Assembly (NCBI RefSeq): GCF_029382255.1
Contig: NZ_JARLLG010000006.1
Coordinates: 62,001-126,000 of the forward strand
Direction of reading: 5' to 3'
DNA length: 64,000 bases
Source of the DNA: Isoptericola croceus
GTDB lineage: Bacteria > Actinomycetota > Actinomycetes > Actinomycetales > Cellulomonadaceae
The notes under the pieces are model-generated. The model ran no database searches and had not been told where the DNA came from. It saw only the letters and a list, made by a program, of their open reading frames with translations. Position 1 is the stretch's first letter. Each line of letters starts with the position of its first letter. Shown here piece after piece: positions 50,331-59,419 of this stretch. The position numbers were made by a program, and so were the translations under genes.

Positions 50331-50383
50331 GCGCTACCTCGCGAGACGTAGCGCTACCTCGCGCCTGGGTGCGCTACCTCAGC
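50331..50383. repeat. 20-bp-period repeat, locus 4 (three units)
   Basis: GCGCTACCTCGCG at 50331-50343 and 50351-50363, then GCGCTACCTCAGC at 50371-50383, at an exact 20-bp period. It lies between the convergent PspC and kduI stops; the TGA of kduI (complement of 50379-50381) falls in the third unit. Confidence 0.85.
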
Positions 50384-51197
50384 GGATGGCGGTGGGCGGG
50401 ACGGCGTCCATGTCGGTGAAGTCCTGGTTCTCCCCCGCCATGGCCCACACGAACGCGTACGACGACGTCCCCACGCCCGAGTGCACCGACCAGCTCGGCG
50501 AGATGATCGCCTGGCGGTCCGCCACCACGAGGTGGCGCGTCTCGGTCGGCTCGCCGCACAGGTGCAGCACGCGCGCATCCTCGTCGAGGTCGAAGTACAG
50601 GTAGCACTCGGTGCGGCGGTCGTGGGTGTGCGCCGGCATCGTGTTCCACATGGAACCGGCGTGCAGCCGCGTCACGCCCATGACCACCTGGCAGGACTGC
50701 ACGCCGTTGGCGTGGACGACCTGCTCCAGCGAGCGCCGGTTCGAGGTGACCTGGTCGCCGAGCTCGAGGGTGTTCCCCTCGCCGGGCAGCGTGAGCACGG
50801 TCGGGTAGCTCGTGTGCGCGGGGGCGCTGAACAGGTAGAACGCCGCACCCTCGCCCGCGAACGACACGTCGCGCGTCCCGCTGCCGATGTACAGCACCGC
50901 GCAGTTCGGCAGCTCGTAGGTCTCGCCGTCGGCGGTCACCGTGCCCGTGGAGCCGACGTTGACGATCCCCACCTCGCGCCGCTCCAGGAAGTACTCGGCG
51001 CGCAGCTCGGCCGGGTTCGGCAGCGAGACCGGCTCGGCGCCGGGCAGCGCGCCCCCGAGGACGATGCGGTCGTGGTGCGTGTACACGGTCCGCACCTCGC
51101 CGGGCACGAACAGGTCCTCCACGAGGAACTTGTCGCGCAGGCCCTGGGTCGTCAGGCCGGGGATCTCGGTGGGGTTGGTGGCGTAACGCTGGTCCAT
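50379..51197 (-). CDS. kduI: 5-keto-4-deoxyuronate isomerase KduI
   Basis: 272 residues, the normal length. It isomerises 5-keto-4-deoxyuronate (DKI) to 2,5-diketo-3-deoxygluconate in the cytoplasm. The cupin metal site is intact: PAHTHDRRTECYLYF supplies two His and one Glu, and SPSWSVHSGVG the last His. It starts MDQRYATNPTEIPGL, as in known KduI. It is the last gene of the eight-gene uronate operon, 24 bp after kduD. Confidence 0.96.
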   Translation of the reverse strand: MDQRYATNPTEIPGLTTQGLRDKFLVEDLFVPGEVRTVYTHHDRIVLGGALPGAEPVSLPNPAELRAEYFLERREVGIVNVGSTGTVTADGETYELPNCAVLYIGSGTRDVSFAGEGAAFYLFSAPAHTSYPTVLTLPGEGNTLELGDQVTSNRRSLEQVVHANGVQSCQVVMGVTRLHAGSMWNTMPAHTHDRRTECYLYFDLDEDARVLHLCGEPTETRHLVVADRQAIISPSWSVHSGVGTSSYAFVWAMAGENQDFTDMDAVPPTAIR

Positions 51198-51221
51198 GGG
51201 TGATGCTCCTTCGGTCGGTTC

Positions 51222-51986
51222 TCAGCGCACGAGCCAGCCGCCGTCGACAGGGACGACGGCGCCGTGCACGTAGGCGGAGGCGGGCGAGGCGAGGTAGACG
51301 AAGATCCCCGCGAGGTCGTCGGGCGTGCCCCACCGGCCGGCCGGGATGCGTGCCGAGATCGACTGCTCGCGCGCCTCGTCGGCCCGGATGGGCGCGGTGT
51401 TGTCGGTGGCCATGTACCCCGGCGCGACGGCGTTGACGTTGACGCCGCGACCCGCCCACTCGTTGGCGAGCGCCTTGGTCAGGCCGACGACGGCGTGCTT
51501 GGACGCCGCGTAGCCCGGCACGAGGATGCCGCCCTGGAACGACAGCATCGACGCGACGTTGATGATGCTGCCCGCGCCCCGCTCGAGCATGCCGCGCCCC
51601 ACGGCCCGGGACAGGTGGAAGACGGCGTCGAGATTGACGGCCAGCACGGTGTCCCAGTCCTCGGCCGGGTGCTCGGCGGCCGGGGCGCGGCGGATCGTGC
51701 CCGCGTTGTTGACGAGCACGTCCACCTCGCCGAGCTCCGCGGCGACCTCGGCCACCGCCGAGTCGAGCTCGGCGGGTGTCGCGGTGGCCAGGTCGCGTCG
51801 CACGCTGTACGCCCGCCGACCGAGCGCCTCGATCCGGGCCAGCGTCTCGGTGGGCTCGCTGCGGTCGAGCAGTGCGACGTCGGCGCCCGCCTCCGCGAGC
51901 GCCAGCGCGGCGCCCTGCCCGAGGCCGCGGCTCGTGCCGGTGACCAGGGCGACCTTTCCGTCGAGCCGGAACTGGTCGAGGATCAT
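51222..51986 (-). CDS. kduD: 2-deoxy-D-gluconate 3-dehydrogenase KduD
   Basis: 254-residue short-chain dehydrogenase. It reduces 2,5-diketo-3-deoxygluconate, the KduI product, to 2-keto-3-deoxygluconate. The cofactor motif is TGTSRGLGQG, NNAG is at about residue 92, the catalytic Ser is in NVASMLSFQ, and YAASKH is the catalytic Tyr and Lys. It sits between the unsaturated glucuronyl hydrolase and kduI genes. Its ATG overlaps the stop of the preceding gene (ATGA). Confidence 0.94.
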   Translation of the reverse strand: MILDQFRLDGKVALVTGTSRGLGQGAALALAEAGADVALLDRSEPTETLARIEALGRRAYSVRRDLATATPAELDSAVAEVAAELGEVDVLVNNAGTIRRAPAAEHPAEDWDTVLAVNLDAVFHLSRAVGRGMLERGAGSIINVASMLSFQGGILVPGYAASKHAVVGLTKALANEWAGRGVNVNAVAPGYMATDNTAPIRADEAREQSISARIPAGRWGTPDDLAGIFVYLASPASAYVHGAVVPVDGGWLVR

Positions 51987-53269
51987 GCGTTCCCTCCGTC
52001 GGCGGTCGTACCGGCCGGGGTGCCGCCGTCGGCCCGGGTGGCGGGCCACCACGGCGAGACCCAGCCGGGCAGCGTGAGGCGGGTGAGCGCCTCGAGGTAG
52101 TAGTAGTCGCCCCACAGGCAGCCCTCGTCGACGCCCTTGTTCTTGGGGGCGTCGTAGACGGCGTGCAGCAGCAGCGCGTCGGACTCCTGGTCCGGTGCCG
52201 GGGTGTACCCGTCGACGAGCGCGGCGAGCATCTCGCGGCCGGCGGTCTCGTAGCGGGCGGCCTGCGCGGCGTCGTGCGACACGGAGGCGAGCTCGAGGAG
52301 CCCGCACGCCGCGATCGCCGCCGCCGAGGAGTCGCGCGGCGCGTCCGACCCGTCGCCGTACACGAGGTCCCAGAAGGGCACGCCGTCGGCCGGGAGGTGG
52401 GCGAGGAAGTACTCGGCGCAGCGCTCCGAGGCCCGCAGGGACTCCGGGTCGCCGGAGGTGCGGTGGTGCAGCGCGAACCCGTAGATGCCCCACGCCTGGC
52501 CGCGCGCCCAGCACGAGTCGTCGCCCGCGCCCTGCTCGGTGGCGCCCCGCAGCGGCTCGCCCGACTCCGGGTCCCAGTAGAACGTGTGGAAGGTCGAGTC
52601 GTCGTCGCGCAGCAGGTGGGTGCGCACCTGGACGACGTGCCGGGCCACGACGTCGGCGTACCTCGCGTCACCCGTGACCTCCGTGGCCCAGGTGAGCAGC
52701 GGCATGTTCATGAGGCTGTCGACGATGGTGCGGCCGCGCTGGGCGGGGTCGGACAGGTCTCCCCAGGCCTGGATGATCCCGGCCGAGGGCAGCACCCGCG
52801 TCAGGAGGTGGTCCGCCGCCGCGAGCGCCGCGTCCCGCGCGGCCGCGTCACCGGCCAGCCGCCACGCGTTCACGCACGACAGCGTGTACAGGAACCCGAG
52901 GTCATGGGTGTCCAGGTCCTCCCCGGCGTGCACCCGGCGGGCGAAGTCGGCGGCGTGCGCCAGCGCGGAGGCCCTCAGGTCCTCGTCGCCGGTGAGCTCG
53001 ACGGCCAGCCACTGCATGCCCGGCCAGAAGCTGGTGGTCCAGTCGCGGTTGGCGCCCTCGGCGAACTCGTCGGTGGCCGGGCGCAACGGATACCGGTTGT
53101 CCCGCGTCGTGGAATCGGGGTACTGCGCGCCGAAGGCGGCGGCGTTGCGCCGCACGGTCGTGACGGCGGCCTCGACGGCACCCTGGAGGGCAGCAGCCAG
53201 GTCGGCCGGCACGGCGGCGGGTCGGGGTCCGGTCGTCGCCGCGGTGGCGCGGACGTCGGTGGAGGACAT
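51983..53269 (-). CDS. Unsaturated glucuronyl hydrolase (GH88)
   Basis: 428 residues, no signal peptide, so cytoplasmic. It hydrates the double bond of 4,5-unsaturated uronyl residues at oligosaccharide non-reducing ends and releases DKI. The two key Asp of Bacillus UGL correspond to Asp123 in HDLGFLY and Asp184 in TIVDSLMNMPLL. ANRDWTTSFWPGMQW and DDSCWARGQAWGIYGF support the (alpha/alpha)6 barrel. It feeds KduI and KduD encoded downstream. The ATG is at 53269, 44 bp after the DUF624 stop. Confidence 0.94.
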   Translation of the reverse strand: MSSTDVRATAATTGPRPAAVPADLAAALQGAVEAAVTTVRRNAAAFGAQYPDSTTRDNRYPLRPATDEFAEGANRDWTTSFWPGMQWLAVELTGDEDLRASALAHAADFARRVHAGEDLDTHDLGFLYTLSCVNAWRLAGDAAARDAALAAADHLLTRVLPSAGIIQAWGDLSDPAQRGRTIVDSLMNMPLLTWATEVTGDARYADVVARHVVQVRTHLLRDDDSTFHTFYWDPESGEPLRGATEQGAGDDSCWARGQAWGIYGFALHHRTSGDPESLRASERCAEYFLAHLPADGVPFWDLVYGDGSDAPRDSSAAAIAACGLLELASVSHDAAQAARYETAGREMLAALVDGYTPAPDQESDALLLHAVYDAPKNKGVDEGCLWGDYYYLEALTRLTLPGWVSPWWPATRADGGTPAGTTADGGNA

Positions 53270-53313
53270 GGGGGTTCTCGCTTTCCAGCACTCGGGAGTG
53301 CCGTCGGGAGGGT

Positions 53314-54033
53314 TCAGGAGGCGGTGGCGTCGGGCATGCGCCGCGCCGCGCCGTCGGGCACGACGGAGCGCAGCGCGTGGCGGTGCCCGCCCCACACGGC
53401 GAAGAGCAGGGGTGCTGCCGCGACCCCGAGGCCGATCGCCGGCCGGGCGACGACCACGCCGGCGAGCAGGCCGAGCACCGCCAGCGCGGCCGCGCTGAAG
53501 TACCAGCGGCGCACCGCCAGGAAGAGGCTCACGCGCAGCAGGTCGCGCAGCCGCGTGCCGGGCAGCTCCGGCACGGCGACGAGCGCCACGACGCTCGTCG
53601 CGACGGCCAGGACGAGCAGGGTCACGAACACCGGGATGGCGACGGCGCCGAGGCGGGCGCCCCACACGGCGACGACGTCGACCACGAGGACGACGACGGC
53701 GGCGCTCGTCAGGGCACCGATCGCCAGCGACCTGCGCAGGTGCCGGGCGTAGGCACGCCCGTAGGTACGGACCGCCGTGGTGGACCCGCCCGTGGAGAAG
53801 GCGCTGAAGACGGCGAACGCGGCCACGAGCGCCGGGGCGACGAGGGGTGCGAGGAGTGCGAGCGCCGGCCACGACGTCGCCGGGTCGGTCGTCATGAGCA
53901 GCACCAGGACGGGGAGGCAGGCCACGACGAGCATCAGGTTCGTGGCGAGGCCGACGTAGACGAGACCGAAGATCGACTCGTAGGTCTCCGAGCTGACGCC
54001 CTTGCGGGGCGCCCCGTCCGCCCGGGCGCTCAT
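53314..54033 (-). CDS. DUF624 (YesL-like) membrane protein
   Basis: 239 residues with about five to six transmembrane segments; the start, SETYESIFGLVYVGLATNLML, is typical for DUF624. YesL-type proteins sit in CUT1 transporter operons for uronic oligosaccharides (yes locus of Bacillus), though their function is not established. Its ATG overlaps the permease stop (ATGA), tying it to the transporter. Confidence 0.85.
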   Translation of the reverse strand: MSARADGAPRKGVSSETYESIFGLVYVGLATNLMLVVACLPVLVLLMTTDPATSWPALALLAPLVAPALVAAFAVFSAFSTGGSTTAVRTYGRAYARHLRRSLAIGALTSAAVVVLVVDVVAVWGARLGAVAIPVFVTLLVLAVATSVVALVAVPELPGTRLRDLLRVSLFLAVRRWYFSAAALAVLGLLAGVVVARPAIGLGVAAAPLLFAVWGGHRHALRSVVPDGAARRMPDATAS

Positions 54034-54902
54034 CCCTTGACTCCCGTCGTGGCGATGCCCTCGACGAAGAAGCGCTGCCCGAGGAGGAAGATCACGGCGA
54101 CGGGGATGATCGACAGCACGGAGCCCGTCATGATGAGCGCGTGCTCGGCGTCGTACTGGCCGATGAAGGTCTGCAGGCCGAGCTGGATCGTCCGCAGCTC
54201 CGGGCTGCGCAGGTAGATGAGCGGGCCCAGGTAGTCGTTCCAGGTGTTGACGAACGTCAGCAGCGTGAGGCTGGCGATCGCCGGCACGGACAGCGGCATC
54301 ATGATGCGCCACCAGATGCCGTACTCGCTCATGCCGTCGATCCGCGCTGCCTCGCACAACGAGTCCGGGATCGACACGAAGTACTGGCGCATGAGGAACA
54401 CCGCGAAGGCGCCGAACGCCTGCAGGGCGATGATCGCCCAGAGCGTGTTGTTCAGCCCGATGTTCGACATGATGATGAACTGCGGGATCATGTACGCCTG
54501 CCAGGGCACGGCCATGGTGCCGACGTAGGCGAGGAAGAGCACGTCCCGCCCGGGGAACACGACCTTGGAGAACCCGTAGGCGGCGAAGCTCCCGGTGAGC
54601 ACCTGCAGGAACGTGACGGTGACCGACAGCACGAGGGTGTTCTGCAGCCACGTCGACATGTCGGCAGCGGTCCAGATGTCGAGGTAGTTCCGCCAGACCA
54701 CGGGGTCGGGGATCCACTGGACCGGAATCGTGAAGACCTGGTTGTTCGTCTTCAGCGACGAGATGATCATCCACACGAACGGCAGCATGATCAGCGCCGA
54801 GGCGACGATCAGCGCGCCGTACCCGAGCGCCCTCTTGACGGGGTCCGAGAGCTTGCGGGGCGGCTGGCGGTAGCCGGCCACCGCTGTGACGTCCGCGGCC
54901 AT
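54030..54902 (-). CDS. Carbohydrate ABC permease, second subunit (MalG type)
   Basis: 290 residues with six transmembrane segments. The EAA loop, EAARIDGMSEYGIWWRIMMP, couples to an ATPase. LPFVWMIISSLKTNNQVF is the usual N-terminal CUT1 feature. It pairs with the permease at 54902-55858 and the binding protein at 55948. No ATPase gene is in the operon, so a shared MsiK-type ATPase encoded elsewhere is expected. The start overlaps the previous stop (TGATG). Confidence 0.94.
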   Translation of the reverse strand: MAADVTAVAGYRQPPRKLSDPVKRALGYGALIVASALIMLPFVWMIISSLKTNNQVFTIPVQWIPDPVVWRNYLDIWTAADMSTWLQNTLVLSVTVTFLQVLTGSFAAYGFSKVVFPGRDVLFLAYVGTMAVPWQAYMIPQFIIMSNIGLNNTLWAIIALQAFGAFAVFLMRQYFVSIPDSLCEAARIDGMSEYGIWWRIMMPLSVPAIASLTLLTFVNTWNDYLGPLIYLRSPELRTIQLGLQTFIGQYDAEHALIMTGSVLSIIPVAVIFLLGQRFFVEGIATTGVKG

Positions 54903-55858
54903 CAGGCGTCCCTCCTCTTGTTCCACACAAACTGGAAGACCGTCACCGACAGGCAGATCACGAACAACGACACGGCGACGGCGGAGGAGTAGCCGAACTG
55001 GTTCTCCACGAAGCCCTTGTTGTAGATGTACTGGCTGAGCACGAGGGTCGACTGCCCGGGGCCGCCGCCCGTCATGACGAGGATGAGGTCGAAGATCTTG
55101 AAGCTGCCGATGGTCAGCAGCACGGTGACGAAGAACGTCGTCGGGCGCAGGCAGGGCAGCGTGACGTTCCGGAACCGGCTCCAGGCGCCGGCGCCGTCGA
55201 CGCGGGCCGCCTCGTAGAGCTCGCCGGGCACGGTCTGCAGGCCCGCGAGGAAGAGCAGCATGTAGTAGCCCATGTCGCGCCAGACGCTGACGATGATGAT
55301 CGCGGGCATCGACCAGTCCGCCGACGTCGTCCACCCGGGCGGGTTGCTCACGCCCACGGCGGTGAGGAACTGGTTGATCGGGCCGAACTCCGGGCTGAAC
55401 AGCATGTTCCAGACCGCGGCGATCGCCACGATCGACGTGATGTACGGCAGGAAGGCCACGGTGCGGAAGAAGGCGACGCCCCGGAGCTTGCGGTTGAGCA
55501 GCAGCGCGAGCCCGAGCGAGGCGGCCAGGGTGAGCGGGATGTGGAAGACGCCGTAGTACAGGGTGTTGAACAGTGCGGTGTGGTAGCTGCCATCCCCGAT
55601 CAGGCGCTGGAAGTTCTCCAGCCCGACCCACTGGGCCGTACCGAAGACGTTCCAGCTGGTGAACGACAGGTAGAACAGCGTGACCACGGGGATGAGCGTG
55701 AGCAGCCCGAAGCCGAGGAAGTTCGGCAGGATGAAGCTCCAGCCGACGAGGGTGTTGCGCAGCGCGAGCCTGCCCCGCGACCGGCGCAGCGGTCGCGGTG
55801 GCACCGGTACGGACGGCCCCGGGCCACCGTGGATCTGGTCGACGGAGGTCGTCGCCAT
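54902..55858 (-). CDS. Carbohydrate ABC permease, first subunit (MalF type)
   Basis: 318 residues, six transmembrane segments after a basic N-terminus (PPRPLRRSRGRLALRN). The EAA loop reads YEAARVDGAGAWSRFRNVTLP. Together with the next gene it forms the CUT1 translocation channel for the oligosaccharide bound by the lipoprotein at 55948. The ATG at 55858 is preferred over the GTG at 55864, because AGGAG is spaced correctly only for the ATG. A hairpin separates it from the binding-protein gene. Confidence 0.94.
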   Translation of the reverse strand: MATTSVDQIHGGPGPSVPVPPRPLRRSRGRLALRNTLVGWSFILPNFLGFGLLTLIPVVTLFYLSFTSWNVFGTAQWVGLENFQRLIGDGSYHTALFNTLYYGVFHIPLTLAASLGLALLLNRKLRGVAFFRTVAFLPYITSIVAIAAVWNMLFSPEFGPINQFLTAVGVSNPPGWTTSADWSMPAIIIVSVWRDMGYYMLLFLAGLQTVPGELYEAARVDGAGAWSRFRNVTLPCLRPTTFFVTVLLTIGSFKIFDLILVMTGGGPGQSTLVLSQYIYNKGFVENQFGYSSAVAVSLFVICLSVTVFQFVWNKRRDA

Positions 55859-55902
55859 GGTCACTCCTGTCTTGGTCGCGAGGCGGCGGACGCCTCACCG
55901 AT

Positions 55903-55934
55903 CCGGCGGGGCTCCACGGTGGGAGCCCCGCCGG
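55903..55934 (-). terminator. Intercistronic hairpin after the binding-protein gene
   Basis: A 13-bp stem (55903-55915 with 55922-55934) and a 6-nt loop, between the binding-protein stop and the first permease ATG. In CUT1 operons such hairpins reduce downstream transcription or stabilise the binding-protein message, giving more binding protein than permease. Confidence 0.65.
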
Positions 55935-55947
55935 TGTACGGGTCAGG

Positions 55948-57276
55948 TCAGCCGATGCCGGCCTCGTTGGCGGCGCGGTCAGACGCCTCGGCCAGGGCGT
56001 CGTCGACCGAGTCGGACTCGGACATGATCGCCGAGTGGGCGTCGCCCAGGATGTTCTGCACGACGGCGGTGGTCTCGGCGACCGGGTTCTCCGGGCGGGT
56101 GTCGTGGGTCGAGAACGCGAACGCGGACAGCTCGTCGGTCGGGACGCCGTCGAGCGAGAAGTAGGTGTCCACGACGGTGTCGCTGAGCAGCGCGGGCGTG
56201 ATGCCGATGCCGGCCAGCGCGTCGGCGCCACCCTCACCAGCGGCGAAGGCGAGGAACGCCTTGGCTGCGGCCACCTTGTCCTCGTCGATCGCCGGGTTGA
56301 TGCCCAGCCCGGTCGGGTCGCCGAACGTCACCGGGGTGGCGTCGGTGCCCGTGGTCGAGGAGTCGACCTGCGGGATGGGGGCCATGCCCCACTCGAAGTC
56401 CTCGGCCTCGCCGTTCTCCTGCTGGGCGATGAGCGTCGCGACGTACCAGGTGCCCATGGGCAGCATCGCCGCCTCCTGGGTCCCGAACTGCGCCTGGTAG
56501 CTCAGCGAGTTGGTCGTGACGGTGCCGAAGCTCTCCTGGGCCTTGGCGTCCTGCAGGTCGAGGGAACGCTCGTAGAAGGGGGCCAGGTACGAGTAGTCGC
56601 CGCTGTCGAGGGCGGCGCCGTCGGACTGCGCGAGGGCGAAGCCCTGCACCACGGACTGCCAGGAGTGCTGGTAGGAGCCCTTGACGTCGAGCTCGTCCGA
56701 GAGCGCCTTGGAGGTCTCCACGTAGTCGTCCCACGTCCACGTGCCGTCGGGCTCGTCGATGCCGGCCTCGGCGAAGAGGTCCTTGTTGTAGTAGAGCAGC
56801 CAGGAGTCCTGGCGGTACGGCACCGCGTAGGACGTGCCGTCCATCTGGTAGAAGTCGACGCCACCGGTCGCCGGGTCAAGTCCTGACACGACGTCCGAGA
56901 TGTCGAGGAGCTGCTGCCCGTCGGCGTAGGTGAAGAAGTTCTTCAGGTTCTTCTGCACGTAGATGTCGGGGGCGACACCGGCGGCGAGGTCGGCGATCAT
57001 CTGCGTGTCGTAGTCGTCGCCGTCGCCGTACTCGGCGACCTCGACCGTCACGTTCGGGTAGGCCTCACTGAACGAGTCGGCGAGCACCTGGAACTCGGGG
57101 GTGGTGTTCAGGCTCCAGCCGGCGAGGGTGAGGGTGACCGGCTCGTCGGTCATCTCCTCGGCGGTGGTGTCGCCGCCATCAGTGGACGGCGTCTCGTTCG
57201 TCGCGTCGCCACCGCAGGCGGCCAGCGTCAGGGCGAGGGCGGCCGAGAGGCCGAACGCCGGGATCATGCGCTTCAT
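55948..57276 (-). CDS. Carbohydrate-binding lipoprotein of the uronate locus
   Basis: 442 residues, SBP family 1. The signal peptide ends in the lipobox TLAAC; a Thr/Asp/Glu linker follows before VTLTLAGWSLNTTPEFQVLA. MDGTSYAVPYRQDSWLLYYN and MLPMGTWYVATLIAQ are typical family stretches. It should bind an unsaturated uronic oligosaccharide outside the membrane and deliver it to the permeases encoded downstream. It is preceded in the operon by DUF2264. Confidence 0.93.
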   Translation of the reverse strand: MKRMIPAFGLSAALALTLAACGGDATNETPSTDGGDTTAEEMTDEPVTLTLAGWSLNTTPEFQVLADSFSEAYPNVTVEVAEYGDGDDYDTQMIADLAAGVAPDIYVQKNLKNFFTYADGQQLLDISDVVSGLDPATGGVDFYQMDGTSYAVPYRQDSWLLYYNKDLFAEAGIDEPDGTWTWDDYVETSKALSDELDVKGSYQHSWQSVVQGFALAQSDGAALDSGDYSYLAPFYERSLDLQDAKAQESFGTVTTNSLSYQAQFGTQEAAMLPMGTWYVATLIAQQENGEAEDFEWGMAPIPQVDSSTTGTDATPVTFGDPTGLGINPAIDEDKVAAAKAFLAFAAGEGGADALAGIGITPALLSDTVVDTYFSLDGVPTDELSAFAFSTHDTRPENPVAETTAVVQNILGDAHSAIMSESDSVDDALAEASDRAANEAGIG

Positions 57277-57343
57277 GGGGGTGCTCTCCTTCGAGTTCGC
57301 CCGTACCCCTCGTCGGGTACGGGCCGTGGTGTGTCGCGTCAGT

Positions 57344-59227
57344 TCAGGTCAGGCCGTGGGTGGTGGTGGCACCGTCGGGCCAACGGACGACGGCGTCGCT
57401 GCCGTCGAGGGTCAGGGTGGCAGGCTGTGGCGCCCCGGCGCCGCCGTACAGGGTCACCAGGGCGGCCACCCAGGCGCCGGGGACGACCGGACCGTCAAGG
57501 TACGGTACGCGTGCTCCTTCGCCGAGCGGGCTGGCGTCCGCGCGCTCGGTGACTCCCGGCGTCCACCCACCCGCCAGCGGCGTGAGCGTGGACGTCAGCC
57601 CGTCGTGGGCGACCGTGGGCCAGCCGGAGACCCGCAGCACGACCGGTGCCGCGCCGTCGGGCACGTCGTCGACGCGGACGCACCGCACCTCCCACGGACC
57701 GCGCACGAGCGAGACGGTGGTGATGCTGCCGGCGGGGGTCGTGCCGCCGCGGCGGCCGGAGCCGTGGTCGCGCTGGCCGGGCTCGGGGTCGAGCCAGTGC
57801 GCGGCGGCCCGGGACGCCGCCACGGCCACGCCGTCGTGCACCTCCGGGGTACGGAGGATCTCGAACCCGGCGCGGTGGCTGGCCCGGCCGGCGGCGTCGA
57901 GGAGGGTGACCGACTGCTCGGCCGGCGAGTCCCAGCTCTGCTCGTCGAGCCACGGGCTGGTGGCGGTGGAGTAGCCGAGCCGCGCATACAGCGGGGAGTC
58001 CCCGACGTCGGCGCCGGGCAGCGCGTGGTCGGTGCCGTGGTTGACCACGCGCACGATCCCGTCGGCGCGGGTCCCGCTGACGATCCAGCCGGGCGCGGCG
58101 ATCGTGCGCAGCACGTCGCCGGTCTCGACGGGGAGCGGTTCGGCCTGGGCGGTCCAGACGGGATGGTCGGCGGGCAGGGCGAGGCCGAGCATCCCCTTGC
58201 TGGCCCAGTAGGGCGAGCCGGGGCCGGAGTAGGCCTGGGCGATGCGCGGCCAGGAGTGGTGCCAGCCGAGCGTGAGCAGGCCGTCGTCGTCCGGGGCGCC
58301 GCGGTCGGCGAAGTGTCCGACGACGGCGCTCGCGGCGTGGCGCAGCCGGCCGGGCGAGTGCGAGGGGACCTCGGCCATCGCGCCGACCCAGAAGGGCGCG
58401 GCGGCGGCGAAGCGGTAGGCGAGGGACCGGCCCTGGACCAGCGGGGAGCCGTCACCGCCGATCAGGGTCAGCGCGTCGTCGAGGAACCGGTCGAGCTGCG
58501 CGACGTCGTGCTCCCGGCGGGGCGCGGCAAGGTCGGCGGCACCCGCCATGCGCGCCCAGAGCGTGGGGTAGAGGTGCAGCGCCCAGCCGTTGTAGTGGTC
58601 GAAGGAGCGCTCGGGTCCGTCGGCGAGCCAGGCGTCGGCGCGGGCGAACGTGTCGTGGGTGGCGAGGTCCTCGCGCATCTCGTCCAGCGAGCAGGGCCCG
58701 CCGACCGAGCGGAGGAACGTCTGCACGACGAGGCGGAACCAGACCCAGTTGATGCGGGGGTAGGTGTCGTCGCCCACGGCCTCGGCGAGGTAGTCGACCA
58801 CCTGCTCCTGGACGCGCGGGTCGAGCCGGTCCCAGATCCACGGACGGGTCAGGTCGAGGATCAGCGCGATCGAGGCGGCCTCGACCTTGGCCTGCGCGTG
58901 CTCGGAGAGCCGCCGCCAGCGTTCGGGCGACGCCGGGTCGGTGCCCGTGGCCAGACCGGCGGCGAACCGTTCGGCATAGCCGTGGGGGTCCTCGCCGCGC
59001 TCGCCGGTGAGCCGGAAGCCGGCGAGCAGGAACGTGCGGGCGAAGCCCTCGAGCCCGTCGATCGCCCGGCCGTAGCCGCCCTCGGTGCCCGGCAGCGTGA
59101 CGAGCGAGCCCCCGGGCGAGGTGTACGGGGCGACGGCCGCGAGCAGGTGGTCGGCGTGCTCGGCCCACCGGGTGCGGTCCCAGGCCGTCGCCGGGGCGGC
59201 GGTGCCGAGATCTGTCGCTGACTCCAC
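57344..59227 (-). CDS. DUF2264-domain protein of the uronate locus
   Basis: 627 residues. The N-terminal two thirds are an (alpha/alpha)-barrel-like DUF2264 region with FARTFLLAGFRLTGE, WDRLDPRVQEQVVDYL, WVWFRLVVQTFLRS and DHYNGWALHLYPTLWARM; the last third is beta-rich. Family members occur in pectin, rhamnogalacturonan and glycosaminoglycan utilisation loci, but no activity is firmly assigned in my knowledge. It is first in the operon. The GTG at 59227 with GAGAAGGG upstream is chosen over the longer frame, which would start inside the promoter and operator. Confidence 0.87.
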   Translation of the reverse strand: MESATDLGTAAPATAWDRTRWAEHADHLLAAVAPYTSPGGSLVTLPGTEGGYGRAIDGLEGFARTFLLAGFRLTGERGEDPHGYAERFAAGLATGTDPASPERWRRLSEHAQAKVEAASIALILDLTRPWIWDRLDPRVQEQVVDYLAEAVGDDTYPRINWVWFRLVVQTFLRSVGGPCSLDEMREDLATHDTFARADAWLADGPERSFDHYNGWALHLYPTLWARMAGAADLAAPRREHDVAQLDRFLDDALTLIGGDGSPLVQGRSLAYRFAAAAPFWVGAMAEVPSHSPGRLRHAASAVVGHFADRGAPDDDGLLTLGWHHSWPRIAQAYSGPGSPYWASKGMLGLALPADHPVWTAQAEPLPVETGDVLRTIAAPGWIVSGTRADGIVRVVNHGTDHALPGADVGDSPLYARLGYSTATSPWLDEQSWDSPAEQSVTLLDAAGRASHRAGFEILRTPEVHDGVAVAASRAAAHWLDPEPGQRDHGSGRRGGTTPAGSITTVSLVRGPWEVRCVRVDDVPDGAAPVVLRVSGWPTVAHDGLTSTLTPLAGGWTPGVTERADASPLGEGARVPYLDGPVVPGAWVAALVTLYGGAGAPQPATLTLDGSDAVVRWPDGATTTHGLT

Positions 59228-59293
59228 CTTGTCGCCCTTCTCCGTCGAATGCTCGGATCGCCGCCGTGGCGACCCGCTTCGGTCACCAACGAC

Positions 59294-59336
59294 CGAACAT
59301 GTTCGAAGTAAAGAGGTCATACTCTGGCCCTGTCAA
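59294..59336 (-). promoter_or_regulatory. Promoter and palindromic operator of the uronate operon
   Basis: On the minus strand, TTGACA (59331-59336) and TTTACT (59307-59312) with an 18-bp spacer form a -35/-10 pair. Immediately downstream, at the expected transcription start, lies the perfect palindrome CGAACATGTTCG (59294-59305). Repression by the DeoR-LacI hybrid encoded at 61348 is the simplest reading. Confidence 0.7.
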
Positions 59337-59419
59337 CCACGTTGCTGTACTGTGATGATCGCTTTCGTTCGTTTGATGCTCACGGATGTGAGGCGGCCAC
59401 GAATCTCGACGAGGAGAGA

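Noticed and set aside
50331-50383. Repeat locus 4 as a simple rho-independent terminator
   Set aside because: The units are direct repeats and only weakly self-complementary, so no stable stem of terminator type forms.
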